Shown here piece after piece: positions 1 through 6,067 of a stretch of DNA of 9,154 nucleotides. The notes under the pieces were generated by a model. That model was not told the DNA's origin. It saw only the letters and a program-made list of their open reading frames with translations, and did no database searches. Numbering within the stretch: position 1 is the stretch's first letter; each line of letters starts with the position of its first letter. The stretch comes from Gammaproteobacteria bacterium. Lineage in GTDB: Bacteria > Pseudomonadota > Gammaproteobacteria > Eutrophobiales > Eutrophobiaceae. Made by a program: the position numbers and the translations under genes. The stretch lies in assembly GCA_009843675.1 (NCBI GenBank), contig VYCZ01000438.1:1-9154 (forward strand), written 5' to 3'.

Positions 1-1298
1 TTCTCGGAGTCCGCGGGGGCGGGGGTCTGGGTGGGCTCGGTGGCAGCGGGGCCGCCGCTGCCGACGTCGGCCTGCACGTCTTGCAGCAGCCGGAGCTCCT
101 CCCGGAGCTGCGCCTCGCGGGCCTGGTACACCGCCATGATGGGGTCGTCAATGAGTGAGAAACCCGTCTGCAGGGCGTTGTCGCGGTCGCGGGCCAGCTG
201 CTCCAGGTCCGCGCGCACGTCCTCAATCGTGCGGGTGGCCGCGTCAGCCAGGTCGTCGGCAATCTCGTTAATGCGCGCGGCCAGGCGCCCGGTGAACGTG
301 GTGCCGTTCCCGCCGGCCTCGTTCAGGCGGCCGAAGAACAGGGTGAAGGAGTTGCCGAGCCGGGCCAGGGCGCTGCCGACCGTCTTTTCCACCTGCTGGA
401 ACTGCTCGTCGGTGGCCTCACCGGAGGCCAGCAGGGCATCCAGCAGCAGCTGCGCGGTAAGCTGGCCCTCGGCGCCCAGTTGCCGGATGTTGGCGCGGGT
501 CACGTCGATGTCTATCTGGCCGCGCGCCCGCAGGATTTGAAAGCCGGTAATCAGGCCGTTGGAAACGCCCAGCAGCTGCTCCATGACGGAGCGCAGCTCA
601 TCGCCCTGGAGTCGGCCCGACGCCAAGCCCTGGGCGAACTGGTTCAGGCCCGCCTGGGCGGCCTCGAAGGAATCGCCGCCGATGGCCACCTGCTTGTTCA
701 GGATCTCGGTGATGCGCAGCAGGTCCGCCTGGCTGTGGGTGGTGTTCTCGGCCGAGAGCGCCAGCCGGTTGTAGAGCTCCGCGTTCGCGCTGAACAGGGT
801 GTCGGTGTCCTGGGAGACCTGAAACAGGCGCTGCCGGACGGCTATCAGCTGTGACTCGGACTGGGTGACCAGGCGCACCCGGTTGTTGATTTGCGTATAG
901 GTGTCCGCCGTGTTGACCAGCACCCCGGCCACCCGGCCGGCGGCGTACAATGCGGCCGTGGCCGCGGCGGCGTAGCCGAGCAGCCGGCCCCGGGCGGTGG
1001 CCGCGGCGTCCGCATGGCGCCGGGTGGCGCCGGCGGCCTCGGCGGCGGCGGCGCCCTGGTTGCGGGCGCTCGCGGCCGCCCCGGTGGTGGCCGCGGCCTG
1101 CTGGCGCGCGGCCCGCGCACTGCGGCGCATGGCGGCGTTGGCGGCCTGGTTGCCGGTGGCCTGGCGCCGGGCCGCGTTGCCTGAGCGGTCGATGGCGCCG
1201 GAGAGCCGGTCCACCTGGCGCTCGGCGCCGCGCACCCCCGCCTCGAAGCCGCGGCTGTCGGCGGTCAGCTGGAGGGACAGCCTGAGATTATCGACCAT
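1..1298 (-). CDS. Tape measure protein (N-terminal 432 residues, runs off the window)
   Basis: The frame is open from ATG 1298 to the left edge without a stop. Residues 1-105 are Ala/Arg/Gln-rich and helical. A hydrophobic segment follows at 106-129 (RLLGYAAAATAALYAAGRVA). Residues 134-325 match the tape-measure N-terminal domain: TQINNRVRLVTQSES (135-149), ANAELYNRLA (171-180), GLNQFAQGLASGRLQGDELRS (217-237), GQLTAQLLLDAL (278-289) and TVGSALARLGNSFTLFFGRL (306-325). Helical sequence (340-410) and a Gly/Pro/Thr-rich stretch follow. The protein sets tail length, is wound inside the tube with G/GT, and passes out during DNA entry. The ATG lies four bases after the GT stop, with a weak GCGAG ribosome site. 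Confidence 0.9.
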   Translation of the reverse strand, partial: MVDNLRLSLQLTADSRGFEAGVRGAERQVDRLSGAIDRSGNAARRQATGNQAANAAMRRSARAARQQAAATTGAAASARNQGAAAAEAAGATRRHADAAATARGRLLGYAAAATAALYAAGRVAGVLVNTADTYTQINNRVRLVTQSESQLIAVRQRLFQVSQDTDTLFSANAELYNRLALSAENTTHSQADLLRITEILNKQVAIGGDSFEAAQAGLNQFAQGLASGRLQGDELRSVMEQLLGVSNGLITGFQILRARGQIDIDVTRANIRQLGAEGQLTAQLLLDALLASGEATDEQFQQVEKTVGSALARLGNSFTLFFGRLNEAGGNGTTFTGRLAARINEIADDLADAATRTIEDVRADLEQLARDRDNALQTGFSLIDDPIMAVYQAREAQLREELRLLQDVQADVGSGGPAATEPTQTPAPADSE

Positions 1299-1301
1299 GG
1301 C

Positions 1302-1900
1302 TTACTCGCCCGTGTCGGCCAGTTGCAGCAGGGCGGCGGCGATCACGCTCAGCTGCTCCAGCAGCCGCTCGTCCGGGCGGATATCGAGCCAGCGGCAGAC
1401 TGTGTCGGCCTGGCGGAGGTCGATGCCGGCGAGGGCGCCGGACGGGTGGCGCAGCAGGACGGACGGCGCGCCCAGGGTGAGGATGCGGAGGGCGTCATGG
1501 TTGCCTGGCAGCACGTCACAGTGTATGCCACTCCACCAGGCCAGAGTGGCCGCGCTCAGTTTCCCTCGACGCGTTCTCCGCCGAGGATAGCATCGATGTA
1601 AGCCTCGACCACGGCCTTGCGCAGGCGCGGCTTTTTCGTGAGCTGATCGCGGGCGGCCGCGCTGAAGGGCAGGGTTTTCCCGGCGCGGTCCAGCAGGTCA
1701 TCCCAGCCGATGAGGACGCGCTGGAGCAGCGCGATGTCGGATTTCGGCTCCTTGAATATCGCGTTAAGCTCATCCTCGTCAATCTCCAGGAACCGGGGGG
1801 TGAAGGTCTGCGCCACCGGGCCGTCCGGGGTCAGCATGGTCGCAGTCACGGGCCAGGTGAACTCGTTGGCCTCGTCGGGGGTAAGAAATGTCAATGGCAT
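1302..1900 (-). CDS. Tail assembly chaperone GT, -1 ribosomal frameshift product
   Basis: Translate 1900-1559 in the G frame, then slip back one base and continue 1559-1302: the result is an uninterrupted 199-aa protein (114 + 85). The extension begins LSAATLAWWSGIHC and ends LLEQLSVIAAALLQLADTGE. It continues without a stop until TAA at 1304-1302, four bases before the tape measure ATG. Such G/GT pairs are conserved across long-tailed phages: GT binds the tape measure through its T part while G recruits tube subunits. The T part cannot easily start on its own; the nearest in-frame start is GTG 1514, without a good ribosome site. Evidence is the heptamer, the hairpin, the open -1 frame and gene order. 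Confidence 0.82.
1527..1565 (-). other. Programmed -1 frameshift signal (slippery heptamer and stem-loop)
   Basis: The heptamer GGGAAAC (1565-1559) has the X XXY YYZ form, in frame as G GGA AAC. The G stop TGA (1558-1556) follows directly. After 8 bases in total comes a stem-loop, GCCACTC (1550-1544) pairing with GAGTGGC (1533-1527) around a 10-base loop. A 5-bp alternative, GGCCA/TGGCC, competes with it. Heptamer, short spacer and stem are the classical parts of a -1 signal; phage lambda uses GGGAAAG at the same gene junction. Confidence 0.85.
1556..1900 (-). CDS. Tail assembly chaperone (G-like)
   Basis: The 114-aa product fits the lambda gpG-like tail assembly chaperones. It has an acidic central part, FLEIDEDELNAIF (37-49), a helix DIALLQRVLIGWDDLL (55-70), then LPFSAAARDQLTKKPRLRKAVVEAYIDAILGG (77-108), a C-terminal helix bundle common to these proteins. 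G and the longer GT product coat the tape measure and bring in tail tube subunits. The start at 1900 has no clear ribosome site; AGGA lies about 30 bases away. The gene ends EGN-TGA, and the last two codons form the frameshift site. Its place just upstream of the tape measure is the universal siphovirus arrangement. Confidence 0.8.
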   Translation of the reverse strand: MPLTFLTPDEANEFTWPVTATMLTPDGPVAQTFTPRFLEIDEDELNAIFKEPKSDIALLQRVLIGWDDLLDRAGKTLPFSAAARDQLTKKPRLRKAVVEAYIDAILGGERVEGN

Positions 1901-1902
1901 GG

Positions 1903-1919
1903 TGCTATACTCTGGTATA
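1903..1919 (+). promoter_or_regulatory. Extended -10 promoter with palindrome before the plus-strand gene
   Basis: TGCTATACT (1903-1911) is a good extended -10 (TGn-TATAAT type). A start at about 1918-1919 would coincide with the ATG of the 90-aa gene, giving a leaderless mRNA. No fitting -35 is seen, which extended -10 promoters tolerate. The same bases form an inverted repeat, TATAC (1906-1910) and GTATA (1915-1919), a possible operator. The region also lies just upstream of the minus-strand chaperone start at 1900. Confidence 0.45.
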
Positions 1920-2191
1920 TGTGGCGTGTCCTGCTTATCTCAGCCGTATTGTTGCTGCCCCTGGCCGGGGCCGCGCACGAGCCGCTGTGGGTGCCCCCCA
2001 CGCCCGCGGCCGTGAACCCGTGCGAGCTGGCCCGGGTGCGCTGCCCCCTGGCGCTCCGGCGTATTTACGAGGCCCTGCGGCGGGCGCAGCTGGACGCCGA
2101 TGAACCCGGTGTCGAGTACTGGCGCCGGCGCCTTGGCACCTGGTACGCCTATAACCGCGACTACCGCCGGCACCTGCATCCCCATCACTAG
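1919..2191 (+). CDS. Small secreted protein, 90 aa, opposite to the operon (moron candidate)
   Basis: This is the only convincing plus-strand gene. The N-terminus MWRVLLISAVLLLPLAGAAH is a strong signal peptide with a likely cut after GAA (residue 19). The mature part has a Pro-rich stretch (EPLWVPPTPAAVNP, 21-34), two cysteines (35 and 42) and a basic, Arg/Tyr/Trp-rich C-terminal half ending HLHPHH. Third codon positions are mostly G or C, unlike the Gly/Pro/Gln-rich minus-strand reading of the same DNA, which supports this strand. No family is recognised. The start has no ribosome site, but an extended -10 element sits just upstream, so a leaderless transcript is possible. A separately promoted, secreted product placed between tail genes fits a lysogenic-conversion or superinfection-exclusion protein, by inference. 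Confidence 0.6.
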   Translation: MWRVLLISAVLLLPLAGAAHEPLWVPPTPAAVNPCELARVRCPLALRRIYEALRRAQLDADEPGVEYWRRRLGTWYAYNRDYRRHLHPHH

Positions 2192-2215
2192 CGCCGCGTT
2201 GGCGGCTCCCGCCTT
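2192..2215. terminator. Possible weak terminator between convergent genes
   Basis: Directly after the plus-strand TAG, two overlapping GC-rich hairpins can form: GCCGC/GCGGC (2193-2197 with 2202-2206) or GGCGG/CCGCC (2201-2205 with 2209-2213). The following base run is only TTATCT, so an intrinsic terminator is weak at best. Its position between two converging small ORFs is what makes it worth recording. Confidence 0.25.
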
Positions 2216-2271
2216 ATCTGATTGCGTTTCGGCGTTACCTGGCACTCCGGACTCGCCCGGAATGATTGCAA

Positions 2272-2388
2272 TTATCGGCACCTGGTACTGCCGGCCGCAA
2301 AAGCTGCTGCCTCGATTGATTGCACATTGGGGGTGGCGTTTGCGGTGATGCTCACCAGCGCCAGGAATAGGGGCAACAAGTGTCTCAT
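2272..2388 (-). CDS. Tiny secreted ORF, 38 aa, perhaps the 5' remnant of a broken gene
   Basis: An ATG at 2388 is preceded by AGAGGA, spaced 7 bases, a good ribosome site. The first 18 residues (MRHLLPLFLALVSITANA) form a textbook signal peptide with an A-N-A cleavage site. The mature part is only about 20 residues, ending at TAA 2274-2272. Reading on in another minus frame just past GAAAFAAG-like codons gives QYQVPIIAIIPGESGVPGNA. This recalls the VP...AI...ESG stretch around the catalytic Glu of SLT lytic transglycosylases. The ORF may therefore be the start of a frameshifted transglycosylase pseudogene. It could also be a real small periplasmic protein. Confidence 0.4.
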   Translation of the reverse strand: MRHLLPLFLALVSITANATPNVQSIEAAAFAAGSTRCR

Positions 2389-2468
2389 TGCAGTGTCCTC
2401 TTGTCAGTCGTCGTCGTTAAAGGTGTTCAGTGGGTCCCGTCCCTAGGCATGTTCCCTGGATAACGCTG

Positions 2469-3290
2469 TCAGCCCGCCTGCCCGTTGATGTACAGCGGCG
2501 GGAAGCCTTCCTGCTTCGGCTCCAAAATCTGGCAGACTATCTGCGTCGGCTGCTCGGTATCCCTGGACTTCAGGGCCAGGGAGCCGGACGCCCGCACGTC
2601 GCAGCGCGGGGCGGAAAAGGTGTAGCCCTTGCCGTCCGCGGCGCTCTCGATGTAGCGGATGGCGGCGAAGACCTGCTTGGTCTCCGGGTTGACCTTGACC
2701 GCATCGACCGCCGCCGAGTCGGGCGTGAACGTCACCAGCACGATGTGGCCGTCATCGACCACGCCGGACTCCTTGAACCGGAACCGGCCGTTGGCGAGGT
2801 CCACCTCGTACTTGTCGGCGGTGATGGCTGTGTTGCCGTTGCCGTCGGTGCCGCCGTCCTTCATCTTGAGGTCGGCCTCCTTGACCGCCAGCGCGCCGGC
2901 CGGCCTGGCGGCCGTGACGCCCAGCTGGTGCCAGTACTCCGGGCTGGCCTTGCCGATCTTGATTTTTACGTCCGTCACCTTCGTGGTGTCCGCCGCCTGG
3001 GCGACGCTCTCGCCGGTGATAAAGAGGGCCAGGTTCGCCGGGAGGATGTCGTGCATGGTGATATTGAGCGTGCGGGTCACCCGGTTCACCACCTCGGTCA
3101 GCACCTCCGGCGTCGGGCCATCGCCCGAGTACACGGTGGTGGTCTCGGTCTGCACGTCCAGCGTGCCGCCTACGGTGTCGCCCAGGTAGCGCTCGCCCTG
3201 GGGCAGGCCGTCAGCGTCCAGCACGTCAATAAAAAACTCCCCGGCGCCGAGGATGATGTTGTTGGCATGGTTGTCTCTGGCTAACGTCAT
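2469..3290 (-). CDS. Major tail tube protein
   Basis: The start is the ATG at 3290 that overlaps the terminator stop as ATGA, giving 273 aa. The N-terminus MTLARDNHANNIILGAGEFF is followed by the polar beta-rich pattern of siphovirus tail tube proteins: GDTVGGTLDVQTETTTVYSG (37-56), TEVVNRVTRTLNITMHDI (65-82) and a run of alternating strands to the end (PPLYINGQAG). The protein would polymerise into hexameric rings that form the hollow tail tube around the tape measure. No contractile sheath gene is found beside it, so the tail is probably flexible and non-contractile. The frame stays open upstream into the terminator gene, but that part overlaps and is a shadow. Downstream the operon order is broken by the 1900-2470 interval. 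Confidence 0.8.
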   Translation of the reverse strand: MTLARDNHANNIILGAGEFFIDVLDADGLPQGERYLGDTVGGTLDVQTETTTVYSGDGPTPEVLTEVVNRVTRTLNITMHDILPANLALFITGESVAQAADTTKVTDVKIKIGKASPEYWHQLGVTAARPAGALAVKEADLKMKDGGTDGNGNTAITADKYEVDLANGRFRFKESGVVDDGHIVLVTFTPDSAAVDAVKVNPETKQVFAAIRYIESAADGKGYTFSAPRCDVRASGSLALKSRDTEQPTQIVCQILEPKQEGFPPLYINGQAG

Positions 3291-3700
3291 GATGTGCTCT
3301 CCAGTCGGGTTTCGGTTTCGTAGCGCAGCCCGTACCAGACGGCGCCGTCGTCGAGGTTGATGAGGTTGCCGCCGGCGTAGCTCAGCGGCTCCTTGTAGCC
3401 GTCCGGCGTAAAGCCCAGCAGGGCGGCGTGGACGGCCCGCTTGAGGGCCTCCAGGTCGTCGTCTTCGCCCCGCGGGCGGAGGCGCTGGGCCATGACCACC
3501 ATGACCTGCTCGGTCACGGTCTGGTTGGTGCTGCCGTCCCGCATCCGGTTGGGGCCCGGCGCTTCGGCGTCCGGCACCACGTACAGCGTGTTGCGCTTGC
3601 TCTCGCGCTGACGCTGCAGGGCCTGGGCCATCTCCAGGGCGTCCTCGACGTCGACGTCCTTGACCTTGGACCGCAGCCTGTTGAGGACGTCGTTCAGCAT
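3287..3700 (-). CDS. Phage tail terminator / minor tail (gp37-like) protein
   Basis: I chose the ATG at 3700, which overlaps the upstream TGA (TGATG). It gives a 137-aa protein starting MLNDVLNRLRSKV. Longer readings of the frame run inside the gp36-like gene and have no phage-like character. Residues 61-70 (TVTEQVMVVM) form a strand. The stretch EALKRAVHAALLGFTPDGY (84-102), then PLSYAGG (105-111), then AVWYGLRYETETRL (120-133) follow the pattern of lambda gpU-like tail terminators. These form a ring that stops tail-tube growth and joins tail to head. The stop overlaps the tail tube start by four bases (ATGA). The family is assigned by pattern recall and position. Confidence 0.75.
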   Translation of the reverse strand: MLNDVLNRLRSKVKDVDVEDALEMAQALQRQRESKRNTLYVVPDAEAPGPNRMRDGSTNQTVTEQVMVVMAQRLRPRGEDDDLEALKRAVHAALLGFTPDGYKEPLSYAGGNLINLDDGAVWYGLRYETETRLESTS

Positions 3701-4314
3701 CAGTACGCCGCCAGGTGGTCCCGGTCGAACACCGGCGCATCGCCGGCCACGACCACGGTGCCGGGGTTGTTGCTCGGCGCGTTCTTGAGCTGGGCGTCCA
3801 GCGAGATATCGCCGGAGGCCAGGCGCTCCAGCCACTTGTTGGCATCCTGCACGCGCTGGTAGCGCTCGGATTTTTCATTGCCTTGGGTGGCGCCGCCCAG
3901 CAGCCGCCACAGCACTATGTCGTTGCACAGGGTCTGGAGTTTGGCGGGCACGTTGGCCAGGGGCAGCCGGTAGCGGTTGGCCAGGTAGCCGTCGATGTCG
4001 CCGGAGGCATCATCAATGGCAGCCCGGATGATTTTCACTGCGCGCTGCGCCGCCGCCTGCAGCTCGATGACCGCCTCGGGCGGCATGAACGTCATGTCAG
4101 AGAGGTCGTCGGTCTCCTGCAGCAGGCCCCGCTGCTTCAGGACGCGCTCGAGGTTGGCGCCCGTGACCTTCACGGTCTGGGTCATGTTCGGGGTGGTGTC
4201 GGCAATCACGGCCGCCAGCACGGCGCCGTCGAGGTCCGTGTCGGCGGACACGGCCCGGGCCAGGTCGTCGGGTTCGACGCGATCCAGGACAGCGGCGGCG
4301 GTGGTGTACCTCAT
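3700..4314 (-). CDS. Mu gp36-like (DUF1320) head-completion/connector protein
   Basis: The signature of the DUF1320 family is clear: an RAVKIIRAAIDDASGDIDGY helix (91-110), then LANRYRLPLANVPAKLQ (111-127), NDIVLWRLLG (131-140) and the closing RYQ..QDANKWLERLASG..SL region (151-172). Members are small proteins thought to join the head and tail at the connector. The product is 204 aa, whereas members I know of are about 140 aa. The extra length is mostly at about 28-80, between the N-terminal motif and the core helix, and contains a segment resembling a viral adaptor-like helix (ANLERVLKQRGLLQETDDLSD). The C-terminus ends VFDRDHLAAY. The start directly follows the upstream TAG; the stop overlaps the next ATG by one base. 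Confidence 0.82.
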   Translation of the reverse strand: MRYTTAAAVLDRVEPDDLARAVSADTDLDGAVLAAVIADTTPNMTQTVKVTGANLERVLKQRGLLQETDDLSDMTFMPPEAVIELQAAAQRAVKIIRAAIDDASGDIDGYLANRYRLPLANVPAKLQTLCNDIVLWRLLGGATQGNEKSERYQRVQDANKWLERLASGDISLDAQLKNAPSNNPGTVVVAGDAPVFDRDHLAAY

Positions 4315-4659
4315 CTACGCCCCTGCGGCCAGGGCCTTGCAGGCCTGGTTGCGCTCGGCGGCGCTGACCGCCTCGTTGAGCCGGGACTCCAGGGCCTCCA
4401 CGGTGGGGAGGCCGGCGGCGGTCAGTTGCTCCACCCGGGCCTCCTCGAGGATGGCGGCGCACGCCGCGCTGATGCGCTCGGCGCGTTGGGCCTCGTCCGT
4501 CTGCGGCGCCGGCGTATTCGGCGGCGGCGCCTGGACGGCCTCAATGTGCCCGGCGGCCAGCAGGGTGGCAGCGTCCTGCTCGTCGTCGAACTTGACGATG
4601 GCCCCTTCGGGCTGGACCCTGCCGTCCATGAGCAGCTGGATGTGCGCCCGGTACTGCAT
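4315..4659 (-). CDS. Mu gp35-like small head protein
   Basis: The 114-aa product has a short N-terminal beta region (MQYRAHIQLLMDGRVQPEGA) with 'D...AATLLAAGHIE' (28-40), as in small phage proteins described as DUF7210 or Mu gp35-like. A Pro-rich linker follows (about 43-54). The C-terminal helical part contains LTAAGLPTVEALE (79-91), which resembles the HeH/LEM-like helix pair found in this group. The exact role is unknown; its place between capsid and gp36-like genes matches Mu gene order. It is coupled to the capsid gene by TGATG, and its TAG directly abuts the next ATG. Confidence 0.65.
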   Translation of the reverse strand: MQYRAHIQLLMDGRVQPEGAIVKFDDEQDAATLLAAGHIEAVQAPPPNTPAPQTDEAQRAERISAACAAILEEARVEQLTAAGLPTVEALESRLNEAVSAAERNQACKALAAGA

Positions 4660-5642
4660 CAGGTGACGACCGCGCTGTACAGGTAACCGGCGGCGTTGCC
4701 GGCGATCACCGGCGTGTCCTCGGTGGTGACCGGGTAAATCCAGGAATCACAGGTGCGGTCGAACCAGGTCGGGGCCGACACCGGGTAGCCCCGGACGCGG
4801 TAGGTGTAACCGAAGGACGGCGTGCCCTGCATGGCGCTGCCGACTGCGGAGTAGGCCAGCACCGCATTCTTGCCCCAGATGTCATCGAAATCGCCGGCCT
4901 CGCCGGTCATGGCCGCGCCGACGATGACCTGGTCAACGTCGAAATAACTGGCCAGCTTGGCGAGGTTCACGCTCGGCGTGCGGCCCTCGGAGAGGCCCTC
5001 GACGTAGCGCAGGCGGTCCAGTATCCCTTTGTGGTTCTTCAGGGCCTTGAACACGGAATAACCGATGGCCAGGACGTTGGGCAGCATGCCGATCCCCTGG
5101 CGGATCTGGTCCTTGCCATTCTCCACCAGCTTGGCCGGTTCGGAGGCATCGTTGTCCCACCTGTCGGTCGCCTTCGCCAGCGCCATCTTGTTGGAGGCGC
5201 TGTAGTTGTCCGTGTCGGTCGCCAGCGTAGCCGCCTCCTGCTCAATCTGCAGCGAGACAATGTTCATGGTCTTCTCCGTCGCCCGCGTGCCGTAGTTGAT
5301 GCCGGGCACCGCCAGGGCCTCTTCCATCTGCTCAATCGGCACCTGGCCGTCCAGCGCCCGCTGCACGCACACATAAGGCTGGCCGTCGTGCCCGAACAGG
5401 ATGCGCTGGCGGCCGGCGCCGGGGGCGCGGATGCTGTCGTACTTGCGGAAATCATCGGCGGAAAACTCGATGATCTTCCCGCCGCGCTGGGCCACCATGA
5501 CGATGGGGAACAGGCTGGGCCAGATATGCTCGGCGTTCATGTAGTCCCTGGACACGTTGGTCAGGATGAGATCGACGACCCGGGTCTGGGCCGGGGTCAT
5601 CTGCGCCTGGTCGGCGAAATCAACTCTGGTGCGATCATTCAT
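4659..5642 (-). CDS. Major capsid protein
   Basis: The 327-aa protein has the length and layout of the major head proteins of Mu-like siphoviruses. There is an N-terminal arm (RVVDLILTNVSRDYMNAEHIWPSLFP, starting at 21) and an early 'GKIIEFSADDFRKYDS' strand-loop. Later features are a long helix rich in Glu/Ala with RWDND (162-166), a PNVLAIGYSVFKALKNH segment, and DIWGKNAVLAY near 254-264. These proteins have the HK97 fold and form the icosahedral shell around the scaffold. The ribosome site AGGAG lies 7 bases upstream of the ATG at 5642, consistent with high expression. Its TGA overlaps the next ATG by one base (TGATG). Annotation rests on recalled family patterns plus neighbours on both sides. 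Confidence 0.85.
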   Translation of the reverse strand: MNDRTRVDFADQAQMTPAQTRVVDLILTNVSRDYMNAEHIWPSLFPIVMVAQRGGKIIEFSADDFRKYDSIRAPGAGRQRILFGHDGQPYVCVQRALDGQVPIEQMEEALAVPGINYGTRATEKTMNIVSLQIEQEAATLATDTDNYSASNKMALAKATDRWDNDASEPAKLVENGKDQIRQGIGMLPNVLAIGYSVFKALKNHKGILDRLRYVEGLSEGRTPSVNLAKLASYFDVDQVIVGAAMTGEAGDFDDIWGKNAVLAYSAVGSAMQGTPSFGYTYRVRGYPVSAPTWFDRTCDSWIYPVTTEDTPVIAGNAAGYLYSAVVT

Positions 5643-5683
5643 GTGTGTCTCCTGTTGAATTAGTATGCGGGTGGCGCCGGCAA

Positions 5684-6028
5684 TCAGTTCGGAATCATCA
5701 TCACCAGGATGATGTCCCCGGCGGCGGTGGCGGCCTCGAAGGCCCGGGCCACGGCCACCTCGTTGCCGGCCAGCTTCTTCGCCCGGCCGTCGTCTTCGGC
5801 CATGACGGCATCGCCCACGGCGATGGCCCCGGACGCTTCCACGGCCACCAGGCCCAGCACGTCCACGGCGGTGTACTCGCCGCTGGCGGCCGGGGCGCGG
5901 GTGACGCCCACGGCATTGTCGCCGTCGTTGGCCGGGTAGCTGCCGGCAATGGTGATGAAACGGCGGGCCGCAACGGCCTCGCCGGTCTTGATGGTCAGCG
6001 CCAGGGCTGGAATAGCGGCATCGGACAT
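5684..6028 (-). CDS. Capsid cement (head decoration) protein, DUF2190-like
   Basis: The 114-aa product is small, acidic and rich in Ala, Gly and Val, with a predicted all-beta pattern. It reads like the DUF2190/capsid cement family: an N-terminal strand that enters a 'TGEAVAARRFITIAG' segment (15-29), a repeated VGVTRAPA/VEASGAIAVGD pattern (40-74), and a closing GRAKKL...GDIILVMM half. Such proteins bind the outer surface of the expanded capsid and stabilise it against internal DNA pressure. The ribosome site GGGAGAG lies about 5 bases upstream of the ATG. It sits between protease-scaffold and major capsid genes, the usual place in Mu-like heads. The gap to the capsid gene is about 40 bases. 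Confidence 0.75.
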   Translation of the reverse strand: MSDAAIPALALTIKTGEAVAARRFITIAGSYPANDGDNAVGVTRAPAASGEYTAVDVLGLVAVEASGAIAVGDAVMAEDDGRAKKLAGNEVAVARAFEAATAAGDIILVMMIPN

Positions 6029-6067
6029 GGTCTCTCTCCCGGTGTCAAATCAGTGATCAGGGGCAGC

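Noticed and set aside
1302..1514. T part of the chaperone as an independent gene starting at GTG 1514
   Set aside because: There is no good ribosome site, and the -1 frame is open back to the slippery heptamer. A frameshift fusion explains it better.
1940..2281. Minus-strand frame of 113 codons opposite the 90-aa plus-strand gene
   Set aside because: Its C-terminal two thirds are Gly/Pro/Gln-rich with mixed third codon positions. Only its first about 20 residues are of interest, as a possible transglycosylase trace.
2430..2453. Seven-codon ORF MPRDGTH after the tail tube
   Set aside because: It is too short to judge and has only a poor ribosome site.
2430..3284. Plus-strand open frame of 284 codons opposite the tail tube gene
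   Set aside because: It is antisense to the tail tube, whose start, overlap and family pattern are clear; the composition is typical of a shadow.
3701..3835. Longer start for the tail terminator (182 codons)
   Set aside because: The added 45 residues are antigenic-type Arg/Gly/Pro filler inside the gp36-like gene. ATG 3700 overlaps the upstream stop.
3288..3878. Upstream extension of the tail tube frame to a start at 3878
   Set aside because: The extension runs through the terminator and gp36-like genes with Arg/Pro/Gly-rich filler. The ATGA overlap at 3290 gives the natural start.
3715..4686. Plus-strand open frame of 323 codons over the gp36/gp35-like genes
   Set aside because: It is a low-complexity Gly/Val/Gln/Leu product opposite DUF1320 and gp35-like genes.
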